A stretch of DNA of 64,000 bases from Choricystis sp. odSpoLacu1 (GCA_958009055.1 OY253651.1:1116001-1180000); one strand, 5' to 3'; shown: positions 22,222 to 32,192, numbered from the stretch's first letter. Notes: generated by a model from the letters alone, not told the origin. Numbers and translations: made by a program.

Positions 22222-23194
22222 TCACCCGTGCTGCGCGGCCGCCGCCCTCGCCTCCAGCGCCGCCAGCTCGCCATCCATGCTCGTCAGAATGGCGTCCAAT
22301 GCGCCGCTGCTGTCGTGGGATGCCGTGCTGGTAGCGGACGCGGGGCGAGGCGGCTGGTTCGGGGACAGCCCGGGTGGTCTGTCTTGCTCTTGTTTTTTGC
22401 CGCACCCACCCACCGCACACGCCAGCGCGTCCACCATGGCCTCATTCAGCGCCAGCACCCGCCTGACGGTGGCGTGCGCATCTGTTAGGCCCGCCACCAC
22501 GTCCCGCCGGCCTCGCTGGGCGGCGGAGGCTGTCGCCGTCGCCAGCGCGCGCGCCGCGTCGGCCGCCGCGCGGCGCAGTGCAGACGCCTCTGCGCGCGCA
22601 GCGGTGACGGCCGCCGCCCGCCGCCGCGACGCGTCCGCGGCCGCCACCCGAGCATCGCGGGCCGCTTTCTCTGCATCAGAGGCGGCCGTCGTCGCGGCGG
22701 CCGCGGTCGCGGCCCCTCCAGGCCGCAGTCGCGGAACGCGCGGCCGCGCGCCAACGCTTGGCGGCCGCAACCGCCGCGTCGCGCCGCTCGCGTGCTGACG
22801 TGGCGGCGGCGGTGGCGGCCGCGCCCGACGCGCGGGACGCGTCCAGGGCACGCCTCAGGCGGGCGTTGTCGGCGATGGCGTCTTGCAGGACGAGCTTCAT
22901 TTCCTGGGGGGGGGTGGAGGGAGGGTGTGCTCTGACTGTTGCCCTTCCCGCGCCGTTTTTTTACCCTCTCCCCACCCATCAGCCTCCCACCAGTCCCACA
23001 CACACCTGTAACAACCCATGCATCTGCCTGGCCTCTGCCTCTGCTCTCTCCCGCGCGTCCCGCTCAGCGGAGGCGACGGCTTGCGCATCCCGTGCGGCGG
23101 CCGCCGCAGCCGCCGCGGTCGCCGCGCGCTCCCGCAGCCGGACCAGGGCGGCGGCGCTGGCGTCGGTGCCGGCGCCGGGGAAGGGACACGCCAT
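22222..23194 (-). CDS. Small Ala-rich coiled-coil protein, unknown function
   Basis: Not recognised. Exons 23006-23194 and 22222-22903; about 289 aa. The intron has a GTGTGT donor and a CCCCAG acceptor. It is an Ala/Arg/Glu-rich, almost entirely helical protein (for example LQEMKLVLQDAIADNARLRR) and should form a long coiled coil. The C-terminal part is less biased: VLALNEAMVDALACAV, then a Pro/Ser linker and DAILTSMDGELAALEARAAA. The frame closes only if one G is dropped from the G4 run at 22713-22716 (read on the minus strand), between SATAAW and ATAAAATTAA. The two open stretches otherwise fit end to end. Possible roles such as a cytoskeletal or basal-body linker are speculation. Confidence 0.5.
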
Positions 23195-23261
23195 GGTGTG
23201 GTGGCAGTGTGTGAAGAGTGGTGTGTGTGGACACACACACACACAAAAACGTTTTCTTGGG

Positions 23262-24815
23262 TTACAGCTCGTCCCGCGCCTCTGCTTTGCGCCGCACCGC
23301 CACGAGCTCCCCCTCCCGCCCACCCCCCAACTCGTGCAGGACGCGGACGTAAGCTTCCCTCGCGGTCGTGTATTGAGAGATGCGGTAGCGCTCGTCAGGG
23401 GCGTGCACCCTGTCGTCCGGCAAACCGAAAGCGAACAGTGTCGTGTCGACCTCCAGCGCCTTTTTGAAGGCGGCTGTAACAGGAATAGACCCCCCCATCC
23501 ACGTGTGCATGGGTGGAGCGCCGTACATGCTCTCCAGGACCACGGACGCGGAGATATCAGTGGGCGCGTCCCGCGGCACCTCATAAGGTGTCGCCTTGAA
23601 CGGCAGCTCGGCAAAGGCCAGGGTGGCGCCCGGGATGCGCAGCGCCTGCACGTGGGCGCGCGCGGCGGGCAGGATGGCGTCGGGCGTTTGGTAGGGCACG
23701 AGGCGGCACACGACTTTCACGCGCGCTGTTGACGGCACAATGGTTTTGACGGATCCAGGCGGCCCATCAAAACCAGCGTGCGCCCCCACGACGTCACAAG
23801 TCGGCCGCAGCCACCTCCTTTCAAGTGTGCTGTAGCCACGCTCGCCGACGGGGGCGGTGGCCCCGATGTCGGCCAGGTCGTCTGTCTCGTTGAATGGGGC
23901 CGCTGCCGCAAAAGTGGCAACGTCGGCTCTGTCTGCGCGGGACGGCGTCCGCACACTCCCATAAAACCCTTTGATTGCGACCCTCCCTTTCGCATCGTGC
24001 AGGGACGCGATGACGTCGGCCATTACGTGGGCCGCGTTGGCGATGGAGCCGCCGTAGGAGCCAGAGTGTGTGTCGACGGCCGCGGTGGCGATCGACACTT
24101 CAAACGCGGCCGCGCCGCGCAGCCCCCGCGTCAGGGACCCCCGATCAGCGCGCGCCTGGCCACCATCCGCGGACAGGACGCCGTCGCACGCCAGAAGGTC
24201 GGTGTGAGTCGCCAGCACGGCGTCGATGTCTGGGGACCCAAACTCTTCTTGCAGTTCGACAAAAAACTTGACGTTGAGGGGGAGCGGGCCGCCCTTGCCA
24301 CTCCTCAAATAGGCTTCCACCCCCAGTATGGCGCCCAGCAGCCCCCCCTTGTCATCCTGGGCGCCTCGCCCATACACACAGCCATCCCTGACGACCGGGG
24401 CAAAGGGGGGGGAGGTCCAGGGTTCAGCGTCACCATCAGCAGGCTGCACGTCTGCGTGGCCGTAGATCAGAACCGTGCTCTTGTGGGGCCCCCCATCCAG
24501 CCAGTCGCCATACACGTAGGGCGTGCGTGACGTGTTGGAGGCGGGGAAGACGCGCACGTTGCGCAGGCCCGCTTTTTTTAGGCGGGCGGCCGTCCACTCT
24601 GCCGCGCGCTGCATCTCGGGCCCAGAGTCGGGCAGCCACGCAGACACGGAAGGGATGCGCACCAAATCCAGCATGTCGTCAACCGCCGCCTTCTGGGCGG
24701 CGGGCGTGGCCAGGTAGGCCAGCGCGGCATCGAGCGACGACGGCGGGTCGGTGGGGGGAGCGGCGCGCGTGGCGGCGGCCGCCAGGCAGGCCAGCAGCAC
24801 TGTGAGGACGCGCAT
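23262..24815 (-). CDS. Secretory-pathway M20 metallopeptidase (carnosinase/CNDP type) with RDEL tail
   Basis: Intronless; 517 aa. Zinc dipeptidase of the M20 family, expected to cleave small dipeptides such as Cys-Gly. Family motifs: YGHADVQP (His120), YGRGAQDDKGG (Asp154/155), QEEFGS (Glu190/191, catalytic base and zinc ligand), the lid-domain DTHSGSYGG, TWMGGSIPV and FGLPDDRVHAPDE (His). An N-terminal signal peptide (MRVLTVLLACLAAAATRA) is followed by the mature enzyme. The very C-terminus is KAEARDEL, an ER-retrieval-type signal of the K/R/HDEL family. This predicts an ER-lumenal enzyme, possibly acting on glutathione-derived or ERAD peptides; that is inference. Start chosen because the signal peptide begins there. 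It shares an 89-bp upstream region with the next gene. Confidence 0.88.
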   Translation of the reverse strand: MRVLTVLLACLAAAATRAAPPTDPPSSLDAALAYLATPAAQKAAVDDMLDLVRIPSVSAWLPDSGPEMQRAAEWTAARLKKAGLRNVRVFPASNTSRTPYVYGDWLDGGPHKSTVLIYGHADVQPADGDAEPWTSPPFAPVVRDGCVYGRGAQDDKGGLLGAILGVEAYLRSGKGGPLPLNVKFFVELQEEFGSPDIDAVLATHTDLLACDGVLSADGGQARADRGSLTRGLRGAAAFEVSIATAAVDTHSGSYGGSIANAAHVMADVIASLHDAKGRVAIKGFYGSVRTPSRADRADVATFAAAAPFNETDDLADIGATAPVGERGYSTLERRWLRPTCDVVGAHAGFDGPPGSVKTIVPSTARVKVVCRLVPYQTPDAILPAARAHVQALRIPGATLAFAELPFKATPYEVPRDAPTDISASVVLESMYGAPPMHTWMGGSIPVTAAFKKALEVDTTLFAFGLPDDRVHAPDERYRISQYTTAREAYVRVLHELGGGREGELVAVRRKAEARDEL

Positions 24816-24904
24816 CGCGTCGTGTGAACAGGCGCCCAGGCGCGTGAATCGAGCAAGGAGGAGGGGAAAAACAGGGGAAAGTCGTCGTCACAAATTGGTC
24901 GGCT
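24816..24904. promoter_or_regulatory. Very short divergent 5' region, M20 peptidase / orphan
   Basis: Only 89 bp separate the two start codons, so the two promoters must overlap. The plus-strand start could lie further downstream, which would widen the gap. Confidence 0.4.
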
Positions 24905-25530
24905 ATGCTTCTGTTTCCGAGCCCCCACATTCACGGGCGCGCGTGCGCGCCCGCCCGCCCGCCCCACGGCGTGCAGGCCTCACACCACGTCGTCATCGCA
25001 CGCAGCGTGCGAAGACGTGGAGACAGTCTCCACCGAGTGCCGCCGCACGCGCCGCCGCCGCGCCCCGTCACCACCCACGCCGGCCTGCGCTTCACCGACG
25101 ACCACGACCCCACCCTCCACCTCCCCGACACCGTGCGCGCTGACCTTGACGCGAGGCTTGCCGATCCAGGATTCTGTGCACAGGTTTCGTTGATGGCGGC
25201 GGAGGCGGCGCCCGTCGAATACACTGGGCGGGCGTTCACGCCCGTGCCGTGGGGGCCGTCCACGCCGAGGGGGGTCCCCGCCGAGTGGGAGGCGTGCCTG
25301 GATGATGGGGAGCATGTTGTTGTCAATGTGCCTCCGGTGAGCAGGAGGAGAAGGGTCGTGTGGGTGGGTGATCGCTTTGTGCTTTCTTTGTCTCAAGCTC
25401 ACCCACCACTTTTCCACCCACACACACACAGACGCTGCCCTTCAAAGCAGGCATGGGCAAGAACGGCATCCCAGGTGTGCGCGTGTGCGCCATCTACCGC
25501 AAGACGGGGCCGCCCGGGTCGGCGGTGTGA
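24905..25530 (+). CDS. Orphan protein, possibly organelle-targeted
   Basis: Not recognised. Exons 24905-25336 and 25432-25530 with a GTGAGC...CACACAG intron at phase 0; 176 aa. The first 60 or so residues are Arg/His/Pro-rich and free of acidic residues, like a plastid or mitochondrial presequence. A more compact part follows, including THAGLRFTDDHDPTLHLPD and EYTGRAFTPVPWGP. The second exon reads TLPFKAGMGKNGIPGVRVCA and ends IYRKTGPPGSAV. The precise splice closure and the non-repetitive composition argue that it is real. If the start is at an internal ATG (25192, MAAEAAPVEY) the product would be about 80 aa. No motif links it to its divergent neighbour. Confidence 0.5.
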
Positions 25531-25716
25531 CAAGAGGGGAGAGAGAGCGAGGAGGAGGCGTGTTTTTGAGGTGACAGATTTCGCTGCCTAGGGAGAAAAC
25601 GAGAGAGTGTGAAGAAAGACATGAGATGTGGTGGTGTGAAAATGAGCTCTTCTGGTTGGTTCGCCAACAAAAGAAAGACAAAAAGGAAAAAGAAAATAAG
25701 AAAACATTTTTTTCCT

Positions 25717-27467
25717 TCAACACACCGGGTACACCCACCCGTGCCCGTCCGGCACCACCTCCTGCTGCAGCCCGGTCAACGCTTCATACAGTTCCAGGGC
25801 GACGGGAGTCGGCTGCCCCGCCTCCCCGTACTGGCGGCGGGTGCCGGCGTGGGTGAGGGACCCGACCGCGCACACAACGACCGCGGTGCCAGTCGTGAAA
25901 AGCTCATCCGCGCCCATCGCCTCCTCCACGCTCACCGCCTCCTCCCGCACATCGTACCCCCGTTCCCGGGCCAGCTGGATGATGGAGGCGCGCGTGACGC
26001 CGGGCAGGATGGAGCCAGAGAGGGGGGGGGTGCGAATGGTTTTGCCGGTGACACAAAAGATGTTGCAGGACGACACCTCCTCCAGGTACGTGTCGTGCTT
26101 GGCATCCAGGTAGACGACGTCCGAGTAGCCCGCCTTCTTGGCGGCCAGCTGGGTGACGAGGACGGGGGAGTAGTTGCCCGCGGCTTTGGTGCCCCCCATG
26201 CCGCGCGGCGCGGAGCGGTGGAACTGCGTCTCCACGATCAAGTCGATGGGCGCCAGTTGGCCGCCCTTGAAGTACGCCCCCACCGCCGCCCCGAACACCA
26301 CGAAATCGTAGTGCGGGGCGGGGCCGAGGCCCAGGATGGGGCCGGTGCCCAACAGCAGGGGGCGCAGGTAGAGCGACCCCTTGCCGCGCGGCGGCACCCA
26401 CGCCGCGTTGGCGCGCACGGCGGCCGCCACCGCGTCCACGAACTGGGCCTCCGGGACGGGGGGCATGGACAGGCGGGCGGCGCCCGCCGCGCAGCGGGCC
26501 GCGTTGGAGGCCGGGCGGAACAGGACGACGCGGTCGGCGGCAGAGCGCTGCGCTTTCATGCCTTCGAACACGGACTGCCCATAGTTCAGCACCTGGGACG
26601 CGGGGTCCAGGGGGAGGGGGCCATAGGGCACGATGCCGCCCACGTATCCGGCGTCGGGGGACCAGCGGGCGCGGTACATGAACTGTTGAGGAGATGGTTA
26701 AAAAGGGTTCTAAAAACAACAGTTAGATTGAAAAAGCGAGCATCATCTCTCCCCCGCTCTTCTCAAAACACACTCACCGGCGCCACGTTGTCGATGCCAA
26801 AGGTGAGGGCGTCCCAGTCGATGTCGGGGGCGGGCGCGCTGGGGGAGGAAGAGAGAGAGACGGTGAGTCAAAAAAATGTGTGAACAAAGGTGTCGGCACC
26901 CACACACATTCCCAGCTCCGTTGCGCCCCACACAACTATAGCCATGGAACGCCAGCTCCGCCCACAGAACACGCCAACACACCAACTCTCTCTCTCTCTC
27001 TCACCTCACGTCCGCCGCGACGGCAGAGACGCCGCGGCGCGCGGGGGTGGGCAGGGGGGCAGCGCGGCGGGCGAGGCGGGGCGCGGGACGAAGTGCACTG
27101 TGTGGGGTGAGGAGACGAGGTGTGGGGGAGGAAGGCGAGGGGAGGCGTGCGGGAGGCCCCGGCGCGCCGTCGGCCAGCGCGCCCAATCGAGCAGCGCCCC
27201 TTGCCGCGGCGCTCGAGCTTCAGCGCACACACACCACACACCCCACACACCGCGCACACACACCTGAGAGCGCGGGCCAGGCACCGCCGCGCCGACGGCG
27301 CGGCCAACCTGTGGGAGGGGAGGGAGGAGAGGAGAGGAGAGTCGTCAGCGCGGGGGCTGCTTGTCGGGAGAGCGCTGCTCCGCACGCCCGCCACCAAAAA
27401 AAAAAACGGCGGCAGCGGCGCGTGGCAGGCATGTGTCGCACCTGGCTGACGCGATGGACGCCTGCAT
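25717..27467 (-). CDS. BCAT: Branched-chain amino acid aminotransferase, organellar
   Basis: PLP enzyme of fold type IV interconverting Leu/Ile/Val and their 2-oxo acids. Five exons: 27442-27467, 27264-27308, 27005-27097, 26778-26838 and 25717-26682; 396 aa. The junction phases (2, 2, 2, 0) all close. Exons 1-3 encode an Arg/Ala/Ser-rich transit peptide (LAAPSARRCLARAL, then RLARRAAPLPTPARRGVS). The catalytic part begins PDIDWDALTFGIDNVAP|FMYRARW. Landmarks: LNYGQSVFEGMKAQR; RPASNAARC; the PLP-lysine region GGTKAAGNYSP (Lys about 241); YLEEVSSCNIF; and GSILPGVTRASIIQLA. Plastid or mitochondrion cannot be distinguished from the leader. Donors 1 and 2 are GTGCGA and GTGTGT. The gene is split by unusually many introns within its targeting sequence. 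Confidence 0.92.
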
Positions 27468-27616
27468 TGGGAGGGAGAGAGGGGCGCGGAGCAGTGGGGC
27501 GCGCACACGCGGGGCAAACAAAAAGCGACGACGAGAGTTCAGAGCGGTCGCGAGCGGTGTGTTTCTTACACACACCGACCCTCCTCTCTGCCCCTCTCTC
27601 TCTCTCTTCATCATGG

Positions 27617-29184
27617 TCACGGCCCGCGCACAATGTCGGTCACCGCCTCCGTCAGGTCGGGGTGGGCGAAGCGAAAGCCTGCGGCGGTGGTCCTCTCCGG
27701 CAGCACCCTCTGGCCGTCCAGCACAACTTGGGCGCCCTCGCCGAGCAGGAGCTAGTGGTTGGGTAGAAAAGAGTGCGGGACGTCAGTGCTGGAAAACAAA
27801 AACAAAAACAGAAAAGCAGCATGCATTTTTTTCATCGCCGCAGGATGTGCCTCACCGCCCCCTCCAGCGCGCCGTGGCGGTGGGTGAACCCCGCCGCGGC
27901 CGCGCGGGCGGGCAGCACGCGCTGGCCGTCGAGCACGGTGGCCGCGCCGTCGCCCAGCATGGCCTAAGGGGTTGAGGTGGGGGGGAGCGGGGGGGAGGGT
28001 CGGCCGCCAGGCAAACGGGCCTTTTGACCCTCCCCCACGCGCCCCGACCACAGCCAGCTGTGTCAACCCGCCCTCCCTGCGACAATGTTTTGATTGGCGA
28101 TGCGGCGGGCGTGGCAGGCAGCCACCCCCCCTTTTCCCACCAACCCCCCTCCCTCTCCATCCTCCTCTCTCTCACCTGCAGCGCAAAGTCAGGCACCGGC
28201 AGCCAGGACGGCCGCCCCAGCACGCCACCCAGGGCGGCGCATAGGTCGGCCATGCGGGCGGGGGCGGGGGCGGTGCCGTTGTAGGGGCCGACGTACGAAG
28301 GGTTGCTCAATGCCTCGATGTAGAGCGACACTAAATCGTCGCGGTGGATCCAGGAGCACCACTGGCGCCCGGTGCCCAGGGGGCCGCCCGCGAATGCAGA
28401 AAACACGGGCAGCATTTTACCGAGCGCCCCGCCCTCGCGTGCGAGCACGATGCCCGTGCGAATGATGGCGACGCGCACACCCGTCTCCGTCGCCCTGTTG
28501 GCCGCCGCCTCCCAGTCCACGCACAGCTGGGCCAGGAAGTCGGACCCGGGGGCAGACGCTTCCGTAAAGGTCTGCGTCTCGGAGGAGGAGTAGAAGCCGA
28601 CCGCAGAGGCAGACACGAGGACGGGCGGTCTCTCCGCTTCGGGCGCGGCCGCAAGCGCGTCCACCAACGCCGCCGTCGTGGCCAGGCGCGACCTGCGAAT
28701 CTCGGCTTTCAGGGCGGGCGACCAGCGGGACGCGATGGGCTCGCCCGCCAGGTTGACGACGCCGCCCGCGCCGGACAGAGCGGATGCCCAGTCGTTTGGT
28801 GCATAAAACCGCGTGCGCGGCAGGGCCAGCTTGCCCTTGGCCGCCGCCACGTCGCGCGTCAGGATGCGGACTTCCCGGCCGGAGGAGGCGAGGCGGGAGG
28901 CGAGGCGGGAGCCGACGAGACCGGTGGCGCCTGGAGGAGAGGAGGGTGGGTTAAGAGGCTAAGGCGCGCGGCCACGCGCGGGCAGACAAGCCTGCCTCCC
29001 CCCCCATATGCTCTGCCTCGCATCCGTCCCTCCCCCCACACACTCTCTCCCACGCACCCGTGATGGCAATCGGGCCGTTGGGATCGGCGAGCGCGGTGAC
29101 ACTCAAGCGGACAGCGCGCGCGGGCGCGCGCCGCGCGCCGCGCACGGGCGCCGGCCGCGCGGCCGGCGTGCCAGCGACGCGCAT
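27617..29184 (-). CDS. SDR39U1: SDR39U1/YfcH-type epimerase, probably plastidic, with alternative last exons
   Basis: Atypical short-chain dehydrogenase of the SDR39U (SulA/YfcH) group; NAD(P)-binding, substrate unknown. Common exons: 29058-29184 and 28176-28930. The first exon is a presequence (MRVAGTPAARPAPVRGARR) ending at the Rossmann motif GPIAITG|ATGLVGSRLA. Then come VVNLAGEPIASRWSP, LVSASAVGFYSSSE, IIRTGIVLAREGGALGKMLP, WIHRDDLVSLYIEAL and GPYNGTAP. After FALQ (phase 0, GTGAGAG donor) two tandem terminal exons can follow. The distal one, 27617-27751, reads LLLGEGAQVVLDGQRVLP and ends DLTEAVTDIVRGP. The proximal one, 27832-27963, is described separately. Either gives a full-length protein of about 295 aa. 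The distal exon looks closer to the bacterial and plant consensus. Confidence 0.85.
27832..27963 (-). other. Alternative terminal exon of the SDR39U1 gene (tandem exon duplication)
   Basis: Encodes AMLGDGAATVLDGQRVLP, then ARAAAAGFTHRHGALEGAV and RHILRR, ending at a TGA. It is a diverged copy of the distal exon at 27617-27751: about half the residues are identical over 43 positions and the spacing is the same. Both have a CAG/TAG acceptor at phase 0, so they are interchangeable after the same donor. A GTGAGG inside this exon, at the codon after EGA, is also in phase 0. It could splice onward to the distal exon and give a product with both copies. Confidence 0.75.
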
Positions 29185-29488
29185 TTGAGGAGAGAGGAAG
29201 GGGGGGGGGGGGGGGGGGGCGCTGTGTGTGTGGAAGACACGAGAGCCGCGGCGGGCCGCGCAGAGCACACACACACAAGCGGGAAGAGAGCTGTGTGCCA
29301 AGACTCTCTCACACTCTTTTTCGCGCGGCGCCCAAAAGCGCGCTCAGGGTCGGCGAGCGCTCCGCCCCGCGCGCCACCCCGTGAGCCCGTCACTTCATCG
29401 AGCTACTTGCTAGTTCAACACCAGGCCACTCACCTTGCCCGCTGCCGTCCCCGGTCTCCGCCAACCGCCCCATCAATTGCCTCTGTCC
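29185..29488. promoter_or_regulatory. Divergent 5' region with G20 tract, SDR39U1 / patatin-like
   Basis: 304 bp between divergent ATG codons. A run of about 20 G (29200-29219) lies 16 bp upstream of the SDR39U1 start codon, i.e. C20 in its leader. Nothing else was recognised. Confidence 0.45.
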
Positions 29489-31204
29489 ATGCCCGGCGGC
29501 GGCGCACCCGCTTGCCGCGCGCCCGGCGCCCCGCTGCAGGGTGGTCTGGGTCTAGGGTCATCCACGCTCCTCCTGTCCCCCCGGCGGTCGGGCCCCCCCA
29601 AACGGCCTCCGCCGAAAGCCGCAGACCCTGCCCCCAACCGCCCGCGCCACGGGCGGCAGCAGTGGGCGTTCTCGTCGTCGGGCTGGTTGTTCATTTATAC
29701 GTTTGGTGAGTGGTGGTAGGAGGTCAGGCAGGCAGGGCGGGCGGCGTCCGAGGGCGTCCGAGGCGCGACCGCGGGCGGGAAGCAAGGCATCACGTTTGTT
29801 TGTTTTTCGCGGTTCCCGCTCACGCTTTATGTGCCCCCATTCCATCCACACAGGCGTCGTCAAGTGCCTCAAAGAGCTGGGCCTGGACAAGTGAGTTGTG
29901 TGTGTGCGTGAGAGGGAGAGGGGCGCCAACCGCCAGCGGGGCGAGAGTTTTTCTTTGCAAAGCACACCCCCAGCGTCGCGCGGCGCGCGCCCGGTCGGAC
30001 CGTTGGGAGAAAAACAAACAAACGACCCTCCCTCCCCACCACCACCACCAGGGACGTCTACGCCATCGCCACGTCGGGCGGCGCGTGTGCGGCATCCTTC
30101 CTGTTCTTCGACTGCAGCAACGGCGAGATCGAGCGCACGGTGAGTTGTTTGGGGGGGGGGGGGGGAGGATGAGGCGGAGAGCGAATAGGGTCACGACCGC
30201 AGCCACCACAAACCACCCAACCCAAACACACACCCACCCCACACACACACCAGGTCGACTACGTGTGCGAGTGCGCCGTCTACGCGCGCTCCCACTGGCG
30301 CAATCCGTTTAAGATTCTGCAGTACCTGGAGGGCGCCATTGATCGCTTCATCGGGGCCCGGGGGGCCGCCCTCACCGGCAACCTGGAAGTTTCCGTCACC
30401 ACGCTGCCCTGGCTGCGCAACGCGCGCGTCACCAAGTTTGACGATGGGCCGGGTTCGATGCGGGCGGCCATCCTCGCGTCTTCCTGCGCCACGCCCTACA
30501 CCCCCGTCTGGCTGCCCGCCCTGCGATCATGGTGCATCGACGGCGCCGTGTCCGACGTCAAGCTGCTGCGTGGCGTGCTCCTCGGCCGGCGTTTCACCTC
30601 CCTGCACCAAGACGACGCGGTCTCGGTGTGCCCCTTTTACTTTGCGCGCGCCGACGTCACGCCCTCCCGCTTTGTGCCGCCCTGGTGGTCGGCGGTGCCG
30701 CCTCCTCCCGCCAAGCTGCGTGCCCTGTTTGACCTGGGGTACAGGGACGCGGTGCGCTGGCTGGCGGCCGCAGGGCGGCTGCCGTCGGAGCCGCCCCCCG
30801 GACCGACGCCGCGCTGGTGGAAGGTGGCCACCCTCCCGCCGAGGCGTGGTCGGGGAGCGCCCATCAGGCTCGCGCGCCGCGCAGGTGGAACCGTCGCTTG
30901 GCTGGCATCGGTCGCAGCATGGACCGCCATCACTCTAGAACTCGCTGCCACTGCCGCCGCCTGCTTTGTTGCCGTCCTGCTGGCCCCCCTGCTGCGCGAC
31001 GTGCCGGTGGCGGACGCGTTGGCTCGCTTTATGAGCGTCGTGGCGGCGGCCGCGCCCGCGGCGCCGGCACTCGCCTTTGGGGCGGCAGTCCCCGGCGCCG
31101 CGCGCGTGCTGCGCGGCGCGGTGGCCGCGCGCCCCGGCCTAGCGGCGCGGCTGCGGGAGCATTCCACCATCTACCGGTTGCTGAGGTTTGCGCTGCATGA
31201 GTAG
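29489..31204 (+). CDS. Patatin-like (PNPLA) membrane-associated hydrolase
   Basis: Exons 29489-29705, 29854-29890 (37 nt), 30052-30139 and 30254-31204; 430 aa. Phases 1, 2 and 0 all close. The PNPLA core reads FSSSGWLFIYTFG|VVKCLKELGLD (oxyanion loop and first helix), AIATSGGACAASFLF (nucleophile elbow) and WCIDGAVSD (Asp-Gly dyad). The elbow is ATSGG, not the usual GxSxG; the serine is kept but the first glycine is not. After the catalytic part there is one hydrophobic segment (TVAWLASVAAWTAITLELAA through CFVAVLLAPLL) that may cross or dip into a membrane, then an Ala-rich tail. The N-terminal 50 residues are Pro/Arg-rich and could target an organelle. It is not closely related to the patatin-like gene at 2.7-4.2 kb. 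Substrate unknown. Confidence 0.7.
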
Positions 31205-31618
31205 AGGGAGGGTTTTGAGGTCGTTTTCACTTGGTTCCGACTTGCTGTGGTTTCCTTTCGTTCGTTTTTCGCCAGCGGTGGTTTTGTTCGTTTTCTGTTT
31301 GTTCGTTCGCACTGCCCCTACCCTTCCCTTAAGCCGACGTGATTGCTGTGCGACGCGTGAGTGAGAAAAAGAGAGAGATGAGAGAGAGAGAGACTTGATA
31401 TTAACCGAGAGAGAGAGAGCATGACGCCACGCCTCACACTTGAAACCCGCCCGCCCGCCCGCGCTTCCTTTTTCCTTTCCATCACTTGTTTGCAAAACGC
31501 TCCCGGGCGGGTGATCTTTGGCTTCTCCTTTTGTTGCTACAGTTTGGGATTGGTGCTACAGTTTGGGAGGCACAAACAAACGTGCGCGCGCAAAAACCAC
31601 AAAACTCTCTCTCTCTCC
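31205..31618. other. Convergent 3' spacer with short repeats
   Basis: 414 bp between convergent stop codons. It holds purine-only GA tracts (about 31366-31394 and 31407-31419) and a direct repeat, TGCTACAGTTTGGGA, at 31535-31549 and 31554-31568. No gene seen. It is among the least GC-rich stretches of the window. Confidence 0.4.
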
Positions 31619-32192
31619 TCACTTCTTCTTGCCGTCCTCCTCCTCCTCCACCGCCGCCGCGACGCCGTGTGGGTCGCGCGCCGCGTGATCCACGTGCCCC
31701 AGCTCCCGCGCGGCGGGCGTCATTGATTCAGGAATGGAGTCTTTGTAGCCACCCGGCCGCCCAAACGAGTCGACCGGGCCGCTCACATCCACGTCCACTG
31801 TCTGCGTCACAGGGTCGTAGTGGAGTTCAGCCAGTTCTCCACCGCCGTGCACGGGGAGCGCGTTGCCGGTGCGCGTGTCGTAGCCGCGCCCGGGTGTCGT
31901 GCGCGTGTCGCGCTGCTCGAGGGGGGCGTTGCCTGCCGCGGCGGCGCCCTGTGGAGTGTGTGGTGTGTGTATGTGTGTCAGAGTGTGTGATGGAGGCTGC
32001 CCGCACCCCGGGATGGCGAGAGGGTGGGTGAGAACGCGTGCTGACTGTACAGCAGAGCGTTCGCATGGCGCAGCGGTGGGTTCCCCCCGCCTCCCCGGCG
32101 CCTCCCTCTCTCACCTGGCCAGGGTCGAAGCGGCCAGATAGGTCCTGGCCCCCGTCGCCGCCGTCGCCTACGCTGTCGGTGCCGCCGGACAT
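31619..32192 (-). CDS. Small hydrophilic orphan protein
   Basis: Not recognised. Exons 32115-32192 and 31619-31948, phase 0, GTGAGAG...CACAG; 135 aa. The first exon is Gly/Asp-rich (MSGGTDSVGDGGDGGQDLSG). The second contains a more ordered-looking core, LPVHGGGELAELHYDPVTQT, then VDVDVSGPVDSFGRPGGYKD. The tail is acidic then basic (EEEEDGKKK). There is no signal peptide, membrane segment or cysteine. The mixed composition and clean splice suggest a genuine soluble, partly disordered protein. Confidence 0.5.

Noticed and set aside
2683..31204. The two patatin-like genes as a recent duplication
   Set aside because: Motifs, exon structure and targeting differ; they are separate family members.
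23262..31204. Neighbouring minus-strand metabolic genes as an operon or gene cluster
   Set aside because: Each has its own leader and introns, and the functions are unrelated.
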